DNA of 64,000 bases from Caenorhabditis elegans (Eukaryota > Nematoda > Chromadorea > Rhabditida > Rhabditidae): the NCBI RefSeq assembly GCF_000002985.6, contig NC_003284.9, positions 1,736,001 to 1,800,000 of the forward strand, given 5' to 3'. Positions 22,500 through 33,400 of the stretch are shown one piece after another; position 1 is the first letter of the stretch, and every line of letters starts with the position of its first letter. The translations under genes were made by a program, and so were the position numbers. Below the pieces are notes generated by a model, which saw only the letters and a list, made by a program, of their open reading frames with translations, was not told the DNA's origin and searched no databases.

Positions 22500-24115
22500 C
22501 TTTATAGTTGATCATTTTTTACAAAAAAAAATGGTGGTCGAGATAGGAACAGAAAAAGAAGTAGAGAATAAAAGCATGAAGCTGCCGCAATTAACACAAC
22601 TTTATCTCGATCACCAATTTTTTTCATGAAAAACGTTTAACTACAAAATTGTACTTTAAATTAAGATAAGCAACTTTGTAGTTGAACACTTTGTCATAAA
22701 AATTTTTTCCACGGAGATAAAAGCATCCAAAGTGAAAGCGTTTTTTGAACTTAGGAGTTCTACTATATCTCAGGTTTTCGTTTGAATTCGTGTTCAGAAC
22801 ATCGAGACTGAAAAAAACAATCAATTTCACATTTGTCTATAACGTGTGATCAAATTATGAAAAGTTTTCAAAAAAAAAATTCGAAAAAATTTTAGAAAAT
22901 TTTCATAAGGGGGGCCCTTTGGATTTTTTTTCAAAAAAATTCAAAAAATTATTTTTCTATAGTTGTCAATTATTTATCAGATATTGTAGAAATATGTTCA
23001 CTTGTTCGTTTCCATAAGTTTTCTTACCAAATGTGGTGAACAGATAGGAGCACCTAATTGAGTCAAATATCACTGATTTTGACTGATGATATCTCGGTAC
23101 TCTGCACAGAAAGCAAACAACTATTAAACATGAAACATGTTCCACTAAGAACTAAGAAACTGTAAAAACCTCTATTCCTCTAACTGATCTACCTACTATG
23201 CAAGTTTTTCGAAGTCATGCCCCAGATCGGGCAAGCAAGATATCAAAAATTGTCAACTACAAACTTGTTCAAGTTGTTATGGAACATGTTTCATGTTTAA
23301 TAGTTGTTTGCTTTCTGTGCAGAGTACCGAGATATCATCAGTCAAAATCAGTGATATTTGACTCAATTAGGTGCTCCTATCTGTTCACCACATTTGGTAA
23401 GAAAACTTATGGAAACGAACAAGTAAACATATTTCTATAATATCTGATAAATATTTGACAACTTTAGAAAAATAATTTTTTGGATTTTTTTGAAAAAAAA
23501 ATCCAAAGGGCCCCCCTTATGAAAATTTTCTAAAATTTTTTCGAATTTTTTTTTTGAAAACTTTTCATAATTTAATCAGACGTTATAGACAACTGTGAAA
23601 TTGATTGTTTTTTTTCAGTCTCGATGTTCTGAACACGAGTTCAAACGAAAACCTGAGGTATAGTAGAACTCCTAAGTTCAAAAAACGCTTTCACTTTGGA
23701 TGCTTTTATCTTCGCGGAAAAAATTTTTATGACAAAGTGTTTAACTACAAAGTTGTTTATCTTAATCTGAAGTACAATTTTGTAGTTGATTGTTTTTTCT
23801 CAAAAAATTTGTGGTCCAGATATGAAGATAAAAAGAAGTAGAAAATACAAGCATGAAGGTGTCGAACTTTACACAACTTTATCTCAACCAACAAATTTTT
23901 TGATAAAAAACGATCAACTACAAAGTTGTACTTTAGATTAAGATAAACAACTTTGTAGTTGATCACATAGCCATAAAAATTTTTTTCGAGGAGATATAAG
24001 CATCCAAAGTGAATGCGTTTTTTGAATATATGAGTTCTGCTAAACCTCAGGTTTTTGTCTGAAATCGTGTTGAGAACATCTAAACTTAAAAAAAAATCAA
24101 CCAATTTTACATTTT
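22500..24115. repeat. Cluster of inverted repeat units
   Basis: Left arm about 22560-23140 and right arm about 23280-23850 are inverted copies: GGGGGGCCCTTTGGATTTTT at 22911 mirrors ATCCAAAGGGCCCCCC at 23501, and GTTCAGAACATCGAGACTG mirrors CAGTCTCGATGTTCTGAAC. A further diverged inverted unit follows at about 23870-24110. Short ORFs across the arms (for example at 22624-22830 minus and 23605-23841 plus, both with SLDVLN and HFGCFYLRGKNFYDK) are the same repeat read twice, not genes. A similar but more diverged pair lies at 21950-22330. Confidence 0.8.
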
Positions 24116-24294
24116 TTATAACATCTAATCGAATTTTGAAAAGTTAAAAAAATTTCGAAAAAATTTTAAAACTTGTAATTTGGATTTTTTTATTCTAACT
24201 TTTTTTCAAGATATTTAATTGCAAACTTTTTGTTTTTTTGCTCAATAAATTTTTTGAAAACGATGTGCATTCTATGAATTTTCTCTGAACATAC

Positions 24295-24530
24295 CTGGAC
24301 CTGAGTTCTCCATGTTGGCGGGGAAATCCAGGAAGATGTTGCGTTGGAAGGACTCCAGTAGAACATCGTTGAAAAACTTTGTCACCATATGCTCCTTGCG
24401 ATCTCATTATTGAACCTACAACGCAGAAAACCTTGGAAACAGTGATTATTATTAAAAACAATTTACCTGTTTTGAGCCGTTGTGGAATCGAAGAATCTGG
24501 ATCGTGTCCGAGACGCCCTACGGTACCGTA
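24295..24530 (-). other. Two spliced exon-like segments, unrecognised
   Basis: Minus-strand exon 24530-24467 (YGTVGRLGHDPDSSIPQRLK plus TG) joins in frame to 24415-24295 (SIMRSQGAYGDKVFQRCSTG plus VLPTQHLPGFPRQHGELRS) across a 51-bp intron, from a GTAAAT donor to a TTGTAG acceptor. An upstream acceptor (TTCCAAAG) and a downstream GTATGT donor bracket the pair. Introns of this size are typical of C. elegans genes. The joined frame is open and coding-like. No start, stop or known domain was found, so it is a gene fragment inside the TIR element. Confidence 0.4.
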
Positions 24531-24734
24531 CTTTGGAAAAATGGGAAAATAATCTTAATTCTTATACTAGCTTAAAGTATATTATAATAGAAATTTAACT
24601 TCTCTTATTCGGAATTTTAGTCTATTTTTTGTAGTGAAGTGCAAGAAATTCTGAATTTCAATCAGAATATTTGAATTTAGTCGAGTAATTATTGAACGTA
24701 TCTTCAAAATGGTATTTTTATTTCCATTAAAAAG

Positions 24735-25890
24735 TTGTTTTGCATGTTCTATGAAGTTGAATTCCTGCACCTCAGAACGTTTTCAGTTAAAATCAATAAA
24801 TTTGTCTCAAGTAATGCTTACCCCATTTCCTCAGGCGTCCCCCAGGGCTCCGTGTCTGGCCCCCTTCTCTTTATACTATTTATAAATGACTTGTTGATCG
24901 ACCTCGAACCTAATATCCACGTCTCATGCTTTGCGGACGATATTAAAATTTTCCATCATAATCCCTCTACGCTCCAAAATTCGATTGACACTATAGTCAA
25001 ATGGTCAAAGAAAAACAAACTTCCTCTTGCCCCTGCCAAATCTTCTGTCCTCTCTCTTGGATCCCGTAACTCCAACCACACGTATAGAGTGGATAATGTC
25101 CCCATTCTTCCATCCTCCACAGTCCGCGATTTAGGTCTTATCACAGATTTTAAATTAAACTTTGAACCTCATATTATAAAAATTAGCTGCCTAGCCATGC
25201 TAAGGGCTAAGCAAATTCTCAAAGCGTTCTCCTCTAACTCCCACAAGTTATAGCCACTTATTTAAAACATACGTTGCCCCCATCATAAACTATTGTTCTG
25301 AGATCTACTCCCCTTCACCCAACTCCTCACTCTCTGCCATACTTGAAAAACCGCTTAGGACCTTCACCAAACGCGTCCTGCAAAGGTGCAACGTTAAATT
25401 CACCTCTTACGAAAACAGACTGTGCATCATGGAACTATTCTCTACCAGACACACTAGAATTAAAGCTCAAATGAAACTATTATATAGACTTCTTACCGGT
25501 TCTACTCATTTCTCTAAATTAACTCAGTTTGTCAAGTTCTCTAATTCCAATAGGAGACCCATGATTCTGGTTAGGAAAGACACATGCACCTCTCATTTCT
25601 TTGCCAAATCCATTCCTATTTGGAACAATCTTGTCAAAAATATACCGGTATTTCTCTCCCCCTATCAGTTTTCAAACTTTCTCGATCTCAATATTCCCCG
25701 GTATTAACTTTTATCCGCTGGTTCTCTTTGACTTCTAATTGATCTCTTCTACCACATTACCCTCTCTCTCCTTTCGCGTCCCAAACTCGAGACGTACTCT
25801 TTCTGGGTTAGTCTCGTTTTACCGTTTTATTTAACACTCAAAATTCAATTGTACAGTTGTAAATTGCATTAGTTATGTTAAATAAATAAA
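24735..25890 (+). mobile_element. 5'-truncated CR1/jockey-like LINE (reverse transcriptase fragment)
   Basis: The frame from 24735 encodes the reverse transcriptase palm: SSGVPQGSVSGPLLFILFIN, then the catalytic CFADDIKIFHH motif, then a typical SKKNKLPLAP and RDLGLI region. It ends at a stop near 25253. The homologous C-terminal part continues in another frame from about 25262 (FKTYVAPIINYCSEIYSP) through NRRPMILVRKDTC to 25707. A frameshift or nonsense change near 25250 therefore breaks the ORF. The N-terminal endonuclease and the first RT blocks are missing. The 3' end near 25880 is an AAATAAATAAATC-type tail. It lies inside the 7.3-kb TIR element, so it is nested. Confidence 0.8.
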
Positions 25891-26505
25891 TCAAATCAAG
25901 TTCTATTGAGAATACGAAATACCTATAAATTGACTTTCTTTTCTTTCAAAAAAAGTAACAATAACCTAAATTTCAAAAATTAGTGAGAATGTCACTACTA
26001 CATTGAAGCTTACATTGAAGCTTAAGATATAATATATGTATATTCTTGAACTGTATAATTTAGAAACTATTTTTCTAATTTTCTTAACTAATTTAGCAGG
26101 AATCCTCGGAAAATGTGTTCCTTTGTCTTGGAAACCATTGAAACGGGAAAATTTGCTGAAAAAACATTAATTATGTCGACTATTTCTGCATAAATTTGCG
26201 AAGGAATACATTATTGACAATATTATCGAATAAAAATAGAAAAAAATTACTTGGAAAACGGAAAAATCATTTAAAAAGGGACAAAAAATAGACAAAAAAT
26301 AATTTATTGATTTGAATTTATCTCTTTGGATATTCCCGATTAATTCGAGAAAAACTCGCGTATCGCGAAAATGGTCGCATTTTTTCGTTATACGCGTATT
26401 TTCAACGAATTTTTTTTGTGACTCAAATATTCGTTTCGCGATACATGATTTATACGCGAATTGAACGCGTATACGAATAATACGCGAACCGCAAATCAAC
26501 TGTGA

Positions 26506-26668
26506 TTATCCATTAGGCTACACGGGTACGGATGACCGGAAGTTAACTACTAGTTACAGCGTGGGTTGGGGAGGTGTGAAGCATGGTGGACCACCCTGCT
26601 TTAAACGCAAGGGTGGTCCCAAGTTTTTATAAGCCAAACAGTGCGCTGTATTTCTAGATGCGTAGAAT
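26506..26668 (-). repeat. tRNA-Arg-bearing repeat, copy b (right of the TIR element)
   Basis: This holds the rest of the tRNA-Arg sequence (TTATCCATTAGGCTACACGG) and the core CATGGTGGACCACCCTGC...GGTGGTCCCAAGTTTTTATA...GCGTAGAAT. It is a direct copy of 28255-28473. At 26668 it meets the 3' end of the RTE LINE. The inverted words GGTGGTCC and GGACCACC give this core a hairpin. Confidence 0.85.
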
Positions 26669-28254
26669 ACTTACTTACTTTGATACTTTGATGTCCGTTG
26701 GGTTCAAGTTGCGAGGCAACTGCGGACAAACTCTTTCCATTTTTCACGGTCGGTGTGTGCGATGGACAGCCATGGAGCCTTCGGAGTGAGCATTCCTAGT
26801 CTTCTTCTCCCAACGACGACTTGTCCCGACATGGCGGAATTGTGGTGAAATTTTGCGTATTCTTCGTCGATATCCTTAGCCCATCTCTTCTTCTGTCCTC
26901 CAACGGCACGTTTCCAATTTTTGTTGTGGCTCGGGTCCCATTCCGTGCAGATTTTTGTCCATCGGTTTGGATCTCTCCGTAGAATGTGTCCTGCAAATCT
27001 TGATTGTTTTGCAAGGAGGTAACGTTCCAAGTTGAAGTTACAGCCTCGAATTTCTGCAGCGTCGATGAGACCGGTGACAGTTCTTTTGAGTCTCAACGTG
27101 GATCCAGCATTACAAGTCCAAGTTTTACTAGCATACAGGAGAGCTGGTAGCACATTTTGCTTGAAGAGGATGATATTTTCCTTGTTTGGCATGATTCTCA
27201 AGACTTCTTTGATTCCAACCAGAGCACCCCAACCTGCTCTTATTCTCCTCGAGATCTCTTCGTCAATTGAGCCAGAAATGTCGATCCAGCGACCCAGATA
27301 GCGGCAGCCAGGCACGGGAATGATGGGGGATCCGTTGAAAAGGACGTCTTGGCTCCGGCAAAACTTGTTCTTCAGAAGAACAGTCTTTGACTGATCGATC
27401 TTGAGTCCGTAATAAGAACTTATTCGGTCCAAAATTTCCAGTCGTTCTTGAACTTCTTCCGGTGTGGAGCATATCAAGACTACGTCATCCGCAAATTCGA
27501 GTCTTCTTATGTGTCTGCCTTCCACACTGATGCCAACTCCAGCGAGCTCGTTGTCGCAATCCGTCAGAATAGCTTGGAGAGCAGCACTGAAGAGAGCTGG
27601 GGAAGCTGAGTCTCCTTGACGAACCCCGGTGCAGAGGTTGACTTTGAGCTTCTTATCGTGCACTGTGATCTCAGCTTGTCCTCTCTCCATCATCTCCTGA
27701 ATCATCTTGCGCATGGCGGGATCGGCTCCTGCTCTTTCAAGACTGGAAACCACAGAAGAGTGGGATATTTTGTCGAAAGCCGTCTGGTAGTCAATGAATA
27801 GAAGAAGGAGTGGGAGCTGGAATTCGTTGCACTTTTCGATGAGCATGGTGAGACTTTGGATGTTGTCAGCACAGCATCTCCCTTTCCTAAAGCCGTTTTG
27901 ACTTTCGTCCAGGTAGCTCTCCAGGGTCGGTGTCAGCCTTCTGGTCAGAATGCCCGAGAACATTTTGCTCAGAATGGGGAGGAGCGAGATTGGCCGGAAG
28001 TCTTTAATCTTGGTGGCTTTTGCCTTTTTTGGTATCAGCTTGACATCCGCTATTTTCCAATGATCAGGTACCTTGTTGTGGTGGAGGATGTCGTTGAACA
28101 GAGCAGTTACTGAGTCTACAACAGTGTCTCCTCCATTTTTGAGCATCGCAGCGTCCACGTTGTCGAGGCCTGGAGCAGATTTGGTCTTGAGTTTTCTGAT
28201 CTCCAGACGTACTTCGCATTTGAGAATGGCTGGGACGGGATCAGAAGGAATTTC
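26669..28254 (-). mobile_element. 5'-truncated RTE-clade LINE
   Basis: The minus-strand ORF 28158-26704 (484 codons, open upstream to about 28254) encodes a reverse transcriptase. Blocks include FRPISLLPILSKMF, QNGFRKGRCCADNI, the FIDYQTAFDKISH block, GVRQGDSASPALFSAAL, the catalytic LEFADDVVLI motif at about residue 220, and GLKIDQSKTVLL. The C-terminal region ends in QKKRWAKDIDEEY and AWLSIAHTDREKWKEFVRSC, characteristic of RTE-like elements. The apurinic endonuclease domain is missing, so the element is 5' truncated. Its 3' end is a short AAGTAAGTAAGTA-like tail (26669-26690) without long poly-A, as in RTE. It is flanked by direct copies of a roughly 220-bp tRNA-Arg repeat, and its 5' junction lies 1-6 bp past the tRNA 3' end. 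Confidence 0.9.
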
Positions 28255-28327
28255 ACCCGTGGCAGGACTCGAACCCGCATCCTTTGGTTTAGGAGACCGA
28301 TGCCTTATCCATTTAGGCTACACGGGT
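28255..28327 (-). tRNA. tRNA-Arg (CCT)-like gene
   Basis: The minus strand folds as a full 73-nt cloverleaf: acceptor ACCCGTG/CACGGGT (7 of 7 pairs), D arm GCC...GGC, anticodon stem TCGGT/ACCAA with one mismatch and loop CTCCTAA (anticodon CCT, Arg), and T arm GCGGG-TTCGAGT-CCTGC. A box (TAGCCTAAATGG) and B box (GGTTCGAGTCC) are present. The D loop carries one extra A compared with the copy at 39488. No T-run follows, because LINE sequence begins within a few bases, so a normal Pol III terminator is missing. It sits in a repeat family and may be a pseudogene. Confidence 0.7.
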
Positions 28328-28590
28328 ACGGGTGACCGGAAGGGAAGTTGACTACTAGTTACAGCGTGGGTTGGGTGGGTGTGAAGCATGGTGGACCACC
28401 CTGCTTTAAACGCAAGGGTGGTCCCAAGTTTTTATAAGCCAAACAGTGCGCTGTATTTCTAGATGCGTAGAATTTCTTAGCATACTATAGCGTTCTGGTA
28501 TCGCGTAGCGTTTTGAAGTTGTTTAGGGTTTTGTATAGCGTTCTGTTTAGCATTTCAAAATTGCATAGCGTTTTGCCGAAAATTAGCCGA
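28328..28590 (-). repeat. tRNA-Arg-bearing repeat, copy a (upstream part)
   Basis: On the minus strand this runs from AAACGCTATGC-type repeats (about 28590-28487) through TTCTACGCATCTAGAAATAC, the GGACCACC/GGTGGTCC hairpin core and CCGGTCACCCGTA, directly into the tRNA. The same order occurs at 39225-39487 on the plus strand. Confidence 0.85.
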
Positions 28591-29161
28591 ATGAGCCGTT
28601 CGCAGTATAGTAAATGCGTTCTACCGAACAAAACGCTTAACCTGGTTGTGACGCGAGTTATGCAAAAATTAGATATTATAACCTTATTTTTGGTCATTTT
28701 GTTTTCAAATTTAAAAAAAATTAAAGGTGTTTTTTTTCGAAAAAAATGCGTAAACGCAGCCGGGGTACTGTAGATAAATTGCGTACAGGTATCACTTCTC
28801 AGGCCGTGACAAAATAGCAAAACCTCTACAGACAACACTACTGATGATCATTGTGCTGGTCGCTAATACACGTATCGGTGTCGTGTTTCTACCACCTCCA
28901 CTCTTTACGCGTTTGTTTCCATTTCTTCGTCTCGCTGATCTCCACTTTATTTCGAAATAGTCATTGCTCCATAAAAAAACCTGCGTCTCGTCGGTGTTCA
29001 CCAGTTTTCAAATTCATTCGATGTCAAAAGCTCTCTCTTCGATACGTTTGCCTAAAAAATTTTCGAATATACATTTCCAGATGCGTTTCAACACAACTTG
29101 GGTATGGATGTTTGTGTGACGTCCTCTTGATTTTTCCTACTTCTCAGATTTATTTCATCCA
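28591..29161. other. No confident gene
   Basis: AT-rich sequence with short ORFs on both strands only. TTTCGAATATACATTTCCAG at 29064-29083 could be a splice acceptor for the exon-like material downstream. Confidence 0.4.
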
Positions 29162-29770
29162 ATGACCAGTGGTAAGTAACTAAGGTGTGAATTAGAATCA
29201 CAAAAACTGAAAATATTGTCTTTTAGGTTGTCTGCTGGACGATCAAGCTTCGAAGTTCAAGCTGAAACACGGAACCACTCGATATTTGCTGAGAGTAAGT
29301 TATTTTTTCTAAAAAAATCGAATATAAGCCCAGAAAATATTTATTTAATATTCCAACTCGGAGAATAGATTAACATGATTTCCACACAAAAATTTCAAAA
29401 AAAAACTACATAATTCCGTTTTTAGGACCTCCGTGTACCTGAAACAATATGACTACAAGCTCCAAGGAAGTGAACGCCGTCCTGGTTCGTTCATAGAAAA
29501 TGCTAGTTAGCAATTCGTAAAATCAAAAAAAATTCAGCACTCTTCTTCTATGCACTATCCTTCGGAACATTTAGCACCAATTCATTTATTCAGCATAAGT
29601 AAAGAGTTGAATCACGTGCTGCTCTTGCCGGTTTCTTACCCTCTGTAAGTTTTTTTTTCAATTGAAAATTGAATTTAGGTTGTAAATATTTCAGACAGCC
29701 TGGAAGTCTTCAATTTGAATCGAATAGTGAGGACGAGTTAATCGAGCCGTTGCCTGGCGACAAAAAATAA
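29162..29770 (+). pseudogene. Possible multi-exon gene or relic, unrecognised
   Basis: Exon-like segments with nematode splice sites are visible. 29162-29171 joins in frame to 29227-29294 (MTSGCLLDDQASKFKLKHGT then TRYLLR). Another open stretch, about 29426-29505, reads TSVYLKQYDYKLQGSERRPG. After a TTCAG, HYPSEHLAPIHLFSISKELN followed by HVLLLPVSYPL ends near 29645 (GTAAGT). It joins after TTTCAG to QPGSLQFESNSEDELIEPLP plus GDKK and a stop at about 29770, with AATAAA near 29790. Phases of the second and third pieces do not agree, so the locus may be broken. HGTTRYLLR weakly resembles the end of an FHA domain (STRxYxLR), which is not enough for a call. Confidence 0.3.
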
Positions 29771-30002
29771 GAAAATGGAAAATGATTCAATAAATGGTTT
29801 TATTCTGAGACGATTAATTTCATTATTAGAAAATGTAATTTCGGATAACAAATTTGCAGAATGCATCAGATATTTTAAGGTACCTAAGTTCAGATCTCAG
29901 AGATGTATCCCAAAAATCGATTCGGAATGTGTTTGAACTTGAAAGTACCAATTTCTTCTTCTACGCAACTCGAAACAATAATTTACCACGCATCTCGAAA
30001 AA

Positions 30003-30110
30003 AAAAAACTTTGGACCACCCATGCGTTTAAAGCAGGGTGGTCCACCATGCTTCACACCCCCCAGAAAACGTAATTTTATAAAATTTTTAAGTTTACACT
30101 AACCATCACA
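30003..30110 (+). repeat. tRNA-Arg-bearing repeat, internally deleted copy c
   Basis: It contains the core GGACCACCCATGCGTTTAAA...CCACCATGCTTCACACC, then jumps to the tail (AAAACGTAATTTTATAAAATT, TTTAAGTTTACAC), matching 39406-39449 and 39619-39652. The tRNA is deleted. The BEL element lies 16 bp to the right. Confidence 0.75.
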
Positions 30111-30121
30111 TCTTTCTCCTT

Positions 30122-30126
30122 AAAGG
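30122..30126. other. Target site duplication of the BEL element (left)
   Basis: AAAGG here is repeated at 38621-38625 immediately outside the other LTR. A 5-bp duplication is usual for BEL/Pao integrases. Confidence 0.9.
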
Positions 30127-30369
30127 TGTTGGCACGGTTGCCAACAGTTTTCGTATCCAAGTAGTCCAAGGGACAAATAGCAAAATAAGAAAGATTTATT
30201 CAAAATGTAGAAAAATATAACCCTACAATACAAAAAGTTATCTTATATACCCCTAAACCCCTCAATAAAACAATAAAAGCTACCCCGCAAAAGCCATAAA
30301 TATTCACCTTCGCACAACAGTTTTATTAACCATCAAATCGTTGATGTTTGAAACATCTCCGATTTGACA
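30127..30369 (-). repeat. 3' LTR of the BEL element
   Basis: 243 bp, starting TGTTGGCACGG and ending GATTTGACA on the plus strand (TG...CA). It differs from the other LTR (38378-38620) at two visible positions, so identity is about 99%. The element reads on the minus strand, which makes this the 3' LTR. The purine-rich GCCCGGGAG (minus strand, 30370-30378) next to it is the likely polypurine tract. Confidence 0.95.
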
Positions 30370-30403
30370 CTCCCGGGCAAATAAAGGTTGGAATCAGGAC
30401 CTA

Positions 30404-33400
30404 CTAAAAATATTTAGTGCGAAATCTTAGTCTTTGGTTCCTACGACGGGTTATAAAATATCTAGATCCAAGTTTCCTAACAATAATAAAAGAAATTATA
30501 AATACAACAACTAACCCTAATACAATCAAAATGTTTTGGATTCCCTCAAAGATATTTTTGGCGAAATTAAAGAGAACTTGACCGAAAGAGAAGGAGGAAG
30601 ACTTAACAGTTTCAAAAGGGTTCGCAAAATATGACTTATTCATGGAGAAGGTGGGTGGATCCTTTAGTCGTCCGCTAAGCATCCAGTTAGTCCGTAAGCC
30701 ACAATCCGCAGTGCAATTGACCAAAACACCTTGATCCGGGGTTGAGAATGTCCAAATCATTGCTGTTCCTTCAGGACCGCATTGAACCGAGCCATCCATT
30801 GCATTACACAGAACTCTTGCCATCATTTTCCGCTTTGATTTACATGACAGTTGAGCCTGTCCTCCAGTGGCACAAGAGTAGCACCCGCTCAGCTGTCCGA
30901 TCTGTTTCACTTGACACGATTGTACTTGAGTTAGTCTTGACACAGAAGCATTCCGAAACTCTACATTGAACGATACCACTGCTTCTAAAATAGCTGACGT
31001 GACAACAGTATCCTTGATCTTCATAACCTGATGGTTTATTCCACGAACTGGAAGTCTGTTCTTTTTGGAATGGCCTCCTATTTCTTCGTTTGTGCACTGA
31101 CAGTTTACAGTTGTTGAGAAACCTGAGCAACGACATAGATCTGGATCAAATATGCATTTGAAATCTTCGGCAGTTTTGCGATCTTTACATTGAAGCTCAC
31201 CCGTAAAGCCCTTTGCGGGGCTCCCGGGGGCCGACGGTGGTGTGTAAGTGAACGCCGTCCATTGATCTTTCATAGTTCCAAATGAAAATGCCGTAATGAA
31301 AGTAGCTGAGTGGGCTTGAAGCGGGACGCTCGTATGTGAAATTGGTGTAATGCTCACATTGGTTCCCGGTACTTGAAATTTAACTCCTGGTGTCATCTCC
31401 GTAGTGAACGTCTTGTCTCCAACAGATATTTCAACGTGCAACCGATTTGTCCAACTTGGACAAGTAAAGATTTCATAAATCGTGTTACTCGTCGGGACGA
31501 CATAATAGCGGTAGAATAAACAGCTTGGATCCACATAAAAACAGCTGCATGTAATCCCTCCACATCCTGGCGCACAAGCCGTGAATCCTGGCTTACTTTT
31601 TGCTGCTTGACTCAATTCCGGAAGGTTCTCGTCACCTGACATTTTGCCACATTTCTCCACCGAGCAGCTGCCTGCTGAATCGCATCTACGAGTATATTCA
31701 TATTCGAGCTTGAAGTCCCTGGAGAAGAAGACCGTGTGCTTCTGGCAATAACTGACCAGTGCTGTGGCTGTGATCTTGAGAGTCTCGACCTCGATGTCCT
31801 CCTTCGTCTTTATCATCAAACAAGACTGTGACGCATTTGCCTTCACGGTAACGATGGAGACGCTGTTGAGAATGCAGTTTGTTCTTTCCTCGGTTTGAAA
31901 ACACGCGTTTTCGCTCGCCGTAAGATGAGCGATGTCGTTACACGCCAATGTGAACTGCAATTGTATGAAGATAACCACCATCAAGATTCGATAATCTTGT
32001 ATCTTTTGACGACGACCACGACGACGACAGTATTGAGCAAACTGTATCATGAATAGTTGAAGTCCCCAGTATATTGTCCGAGCAATACTGATCATTGTCC
32101 CAACGATGATATGACCACAACGACACAAGCTGAGCGCCAGTTGTAGAATAGTGGATACAATAAATACTCCTCCAAGGAAAACCACCATTATCAATCCCAT
32201 ATGCACCAATTCCGTAACGCTTGCTTGTGATGACTTGTGACTGTCGCTGTGTGTAGGAAGTGTTGCCGCTCTCGTTGTTGGAATGAAGAAAGAAATTGCA
32301 AGTAATGTAGCCATTGTCATAGCTGTCGTGCTTCCAGAAATCCGACGAGATCTTCGAAGACCGGCTGATCCAGAATCTTCCGATCCTTTCCTTGCTTCAT
32401 CCGATGTTGCCCTGATTGGACTCTCTGTGACATCTATTTCCAGTTGATGTATCTTTGTTAATGGTCGTTCAACAACTTTCCCAGTACAAGGCGTGAACAA
32501 TTTTGCAGATCGTTTATGCACTTCTTCTACTTTTGCCAATGGCCAATTCATTTTGTTCGAATCCGATTCGATCATCACCACGTCTCCAACACATAAGTCT
32601 CGTGTAACTGCGTGTGGATTTTGTCGATGTTTTGTTTGAGTCCTCGAATGCAGTAACTGAATATACTCCTCCTTCCAACGACGAATAAAGTATTCTATCA
32701 TAGAACTACTTCTCATCCAAATTTCTATCAGCTGTCCATGCGATGTCTTCAGAAGAGACGCATCCAGCGTTTCCTCCACTGTAAGCAATTTCCCGTCTCT
32801 TTTCTGTGGAAACACAAAATCCGATGGACGAAGAGGGCGAATATCGTCGGCAGAAACATAGGTGAGTGGTCTGTTATTCACAACAGCTTCTGCTTCTTTG
32901 AGTAAAGTCCTTAAATCTTCTTCGTCCAGTAACGTTTTGGTAGATCCCGCTCGAATTAAACAGTTCTTAAAGAGAGCAATCATTCTTTCATAGAATCCGC
33001 CGCTCCATGGAGAAAGTGCCGGAATGAACTTGAAAGTGGGCAGAGTTTGGGAACTTGACATTGATGACATTTGTTTTTGTGCTTCTTCCGTGACTTGAGC
33101 CAGCATCTTGATCTGAGCAGCATTGTCTGTGATGATAGTCTGTGGTGTGCCATACTGACTCGCGAATCTTTTCATAACTTTCAGCAAATGTTCTGCGTCC
33201 AATGACGGTACTAGTTCTACCACCGTGAATCGCGTGGAAAGGCAAGTGAGAAGAATGAACCAGTACTTTCGATTGTGTCCTTGATTGGTTGCTTGTATTG
33301 GTCCGCCATAGTCCAGTCCGCAAATGGTAAAGGGCTTAGACCATGTGGTTCGTGATGTAGGCAGCATTGGGAAATCCGGTTGATAGCTAGGTCGAGAAAT

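Larger units (their letters stand above)
19204..26505. mobile_element. 7.3-kb element with terminal inverted repeats, TTA target duplication
   Basis: The ends are exact inverted repeats for the first 20 bases: TCACAGTTGATTTGCGGTTC at 19204 and its complement ending at 26505. The match continues with one mismatch to about 32 bp. TTA flanks both sides (19201-19203 and 26506-26508). The uninterrupted tRNA-Arg copy at 28255 has a single TTA at the same place, which proves insertion. A 3-bp TTA duplication fits PIF/Harbinger-type DNA elements (TWA target), but I find no transposase ORF. Subterminal regions contain many CGCGTAT/ATACGCG words on both sides. The interior carries fold-back repeats, exon-like pieces and a nested LINE, so it is composite and non-autonomous. 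Confidence 0.85.

Noticed and set aside
22624-23841. Similar small ORFs on opposite strands with HFGCFYLRGKNFYDK
   Set aside because: They are the two arms of one inverted repeat read in the same sense; no start or splice support.
26796-28351. ORFs on the other strand and frames across the RTE LINE and BEL element
   Set aside because: Shadows of the reverse transcriptase reading frames.
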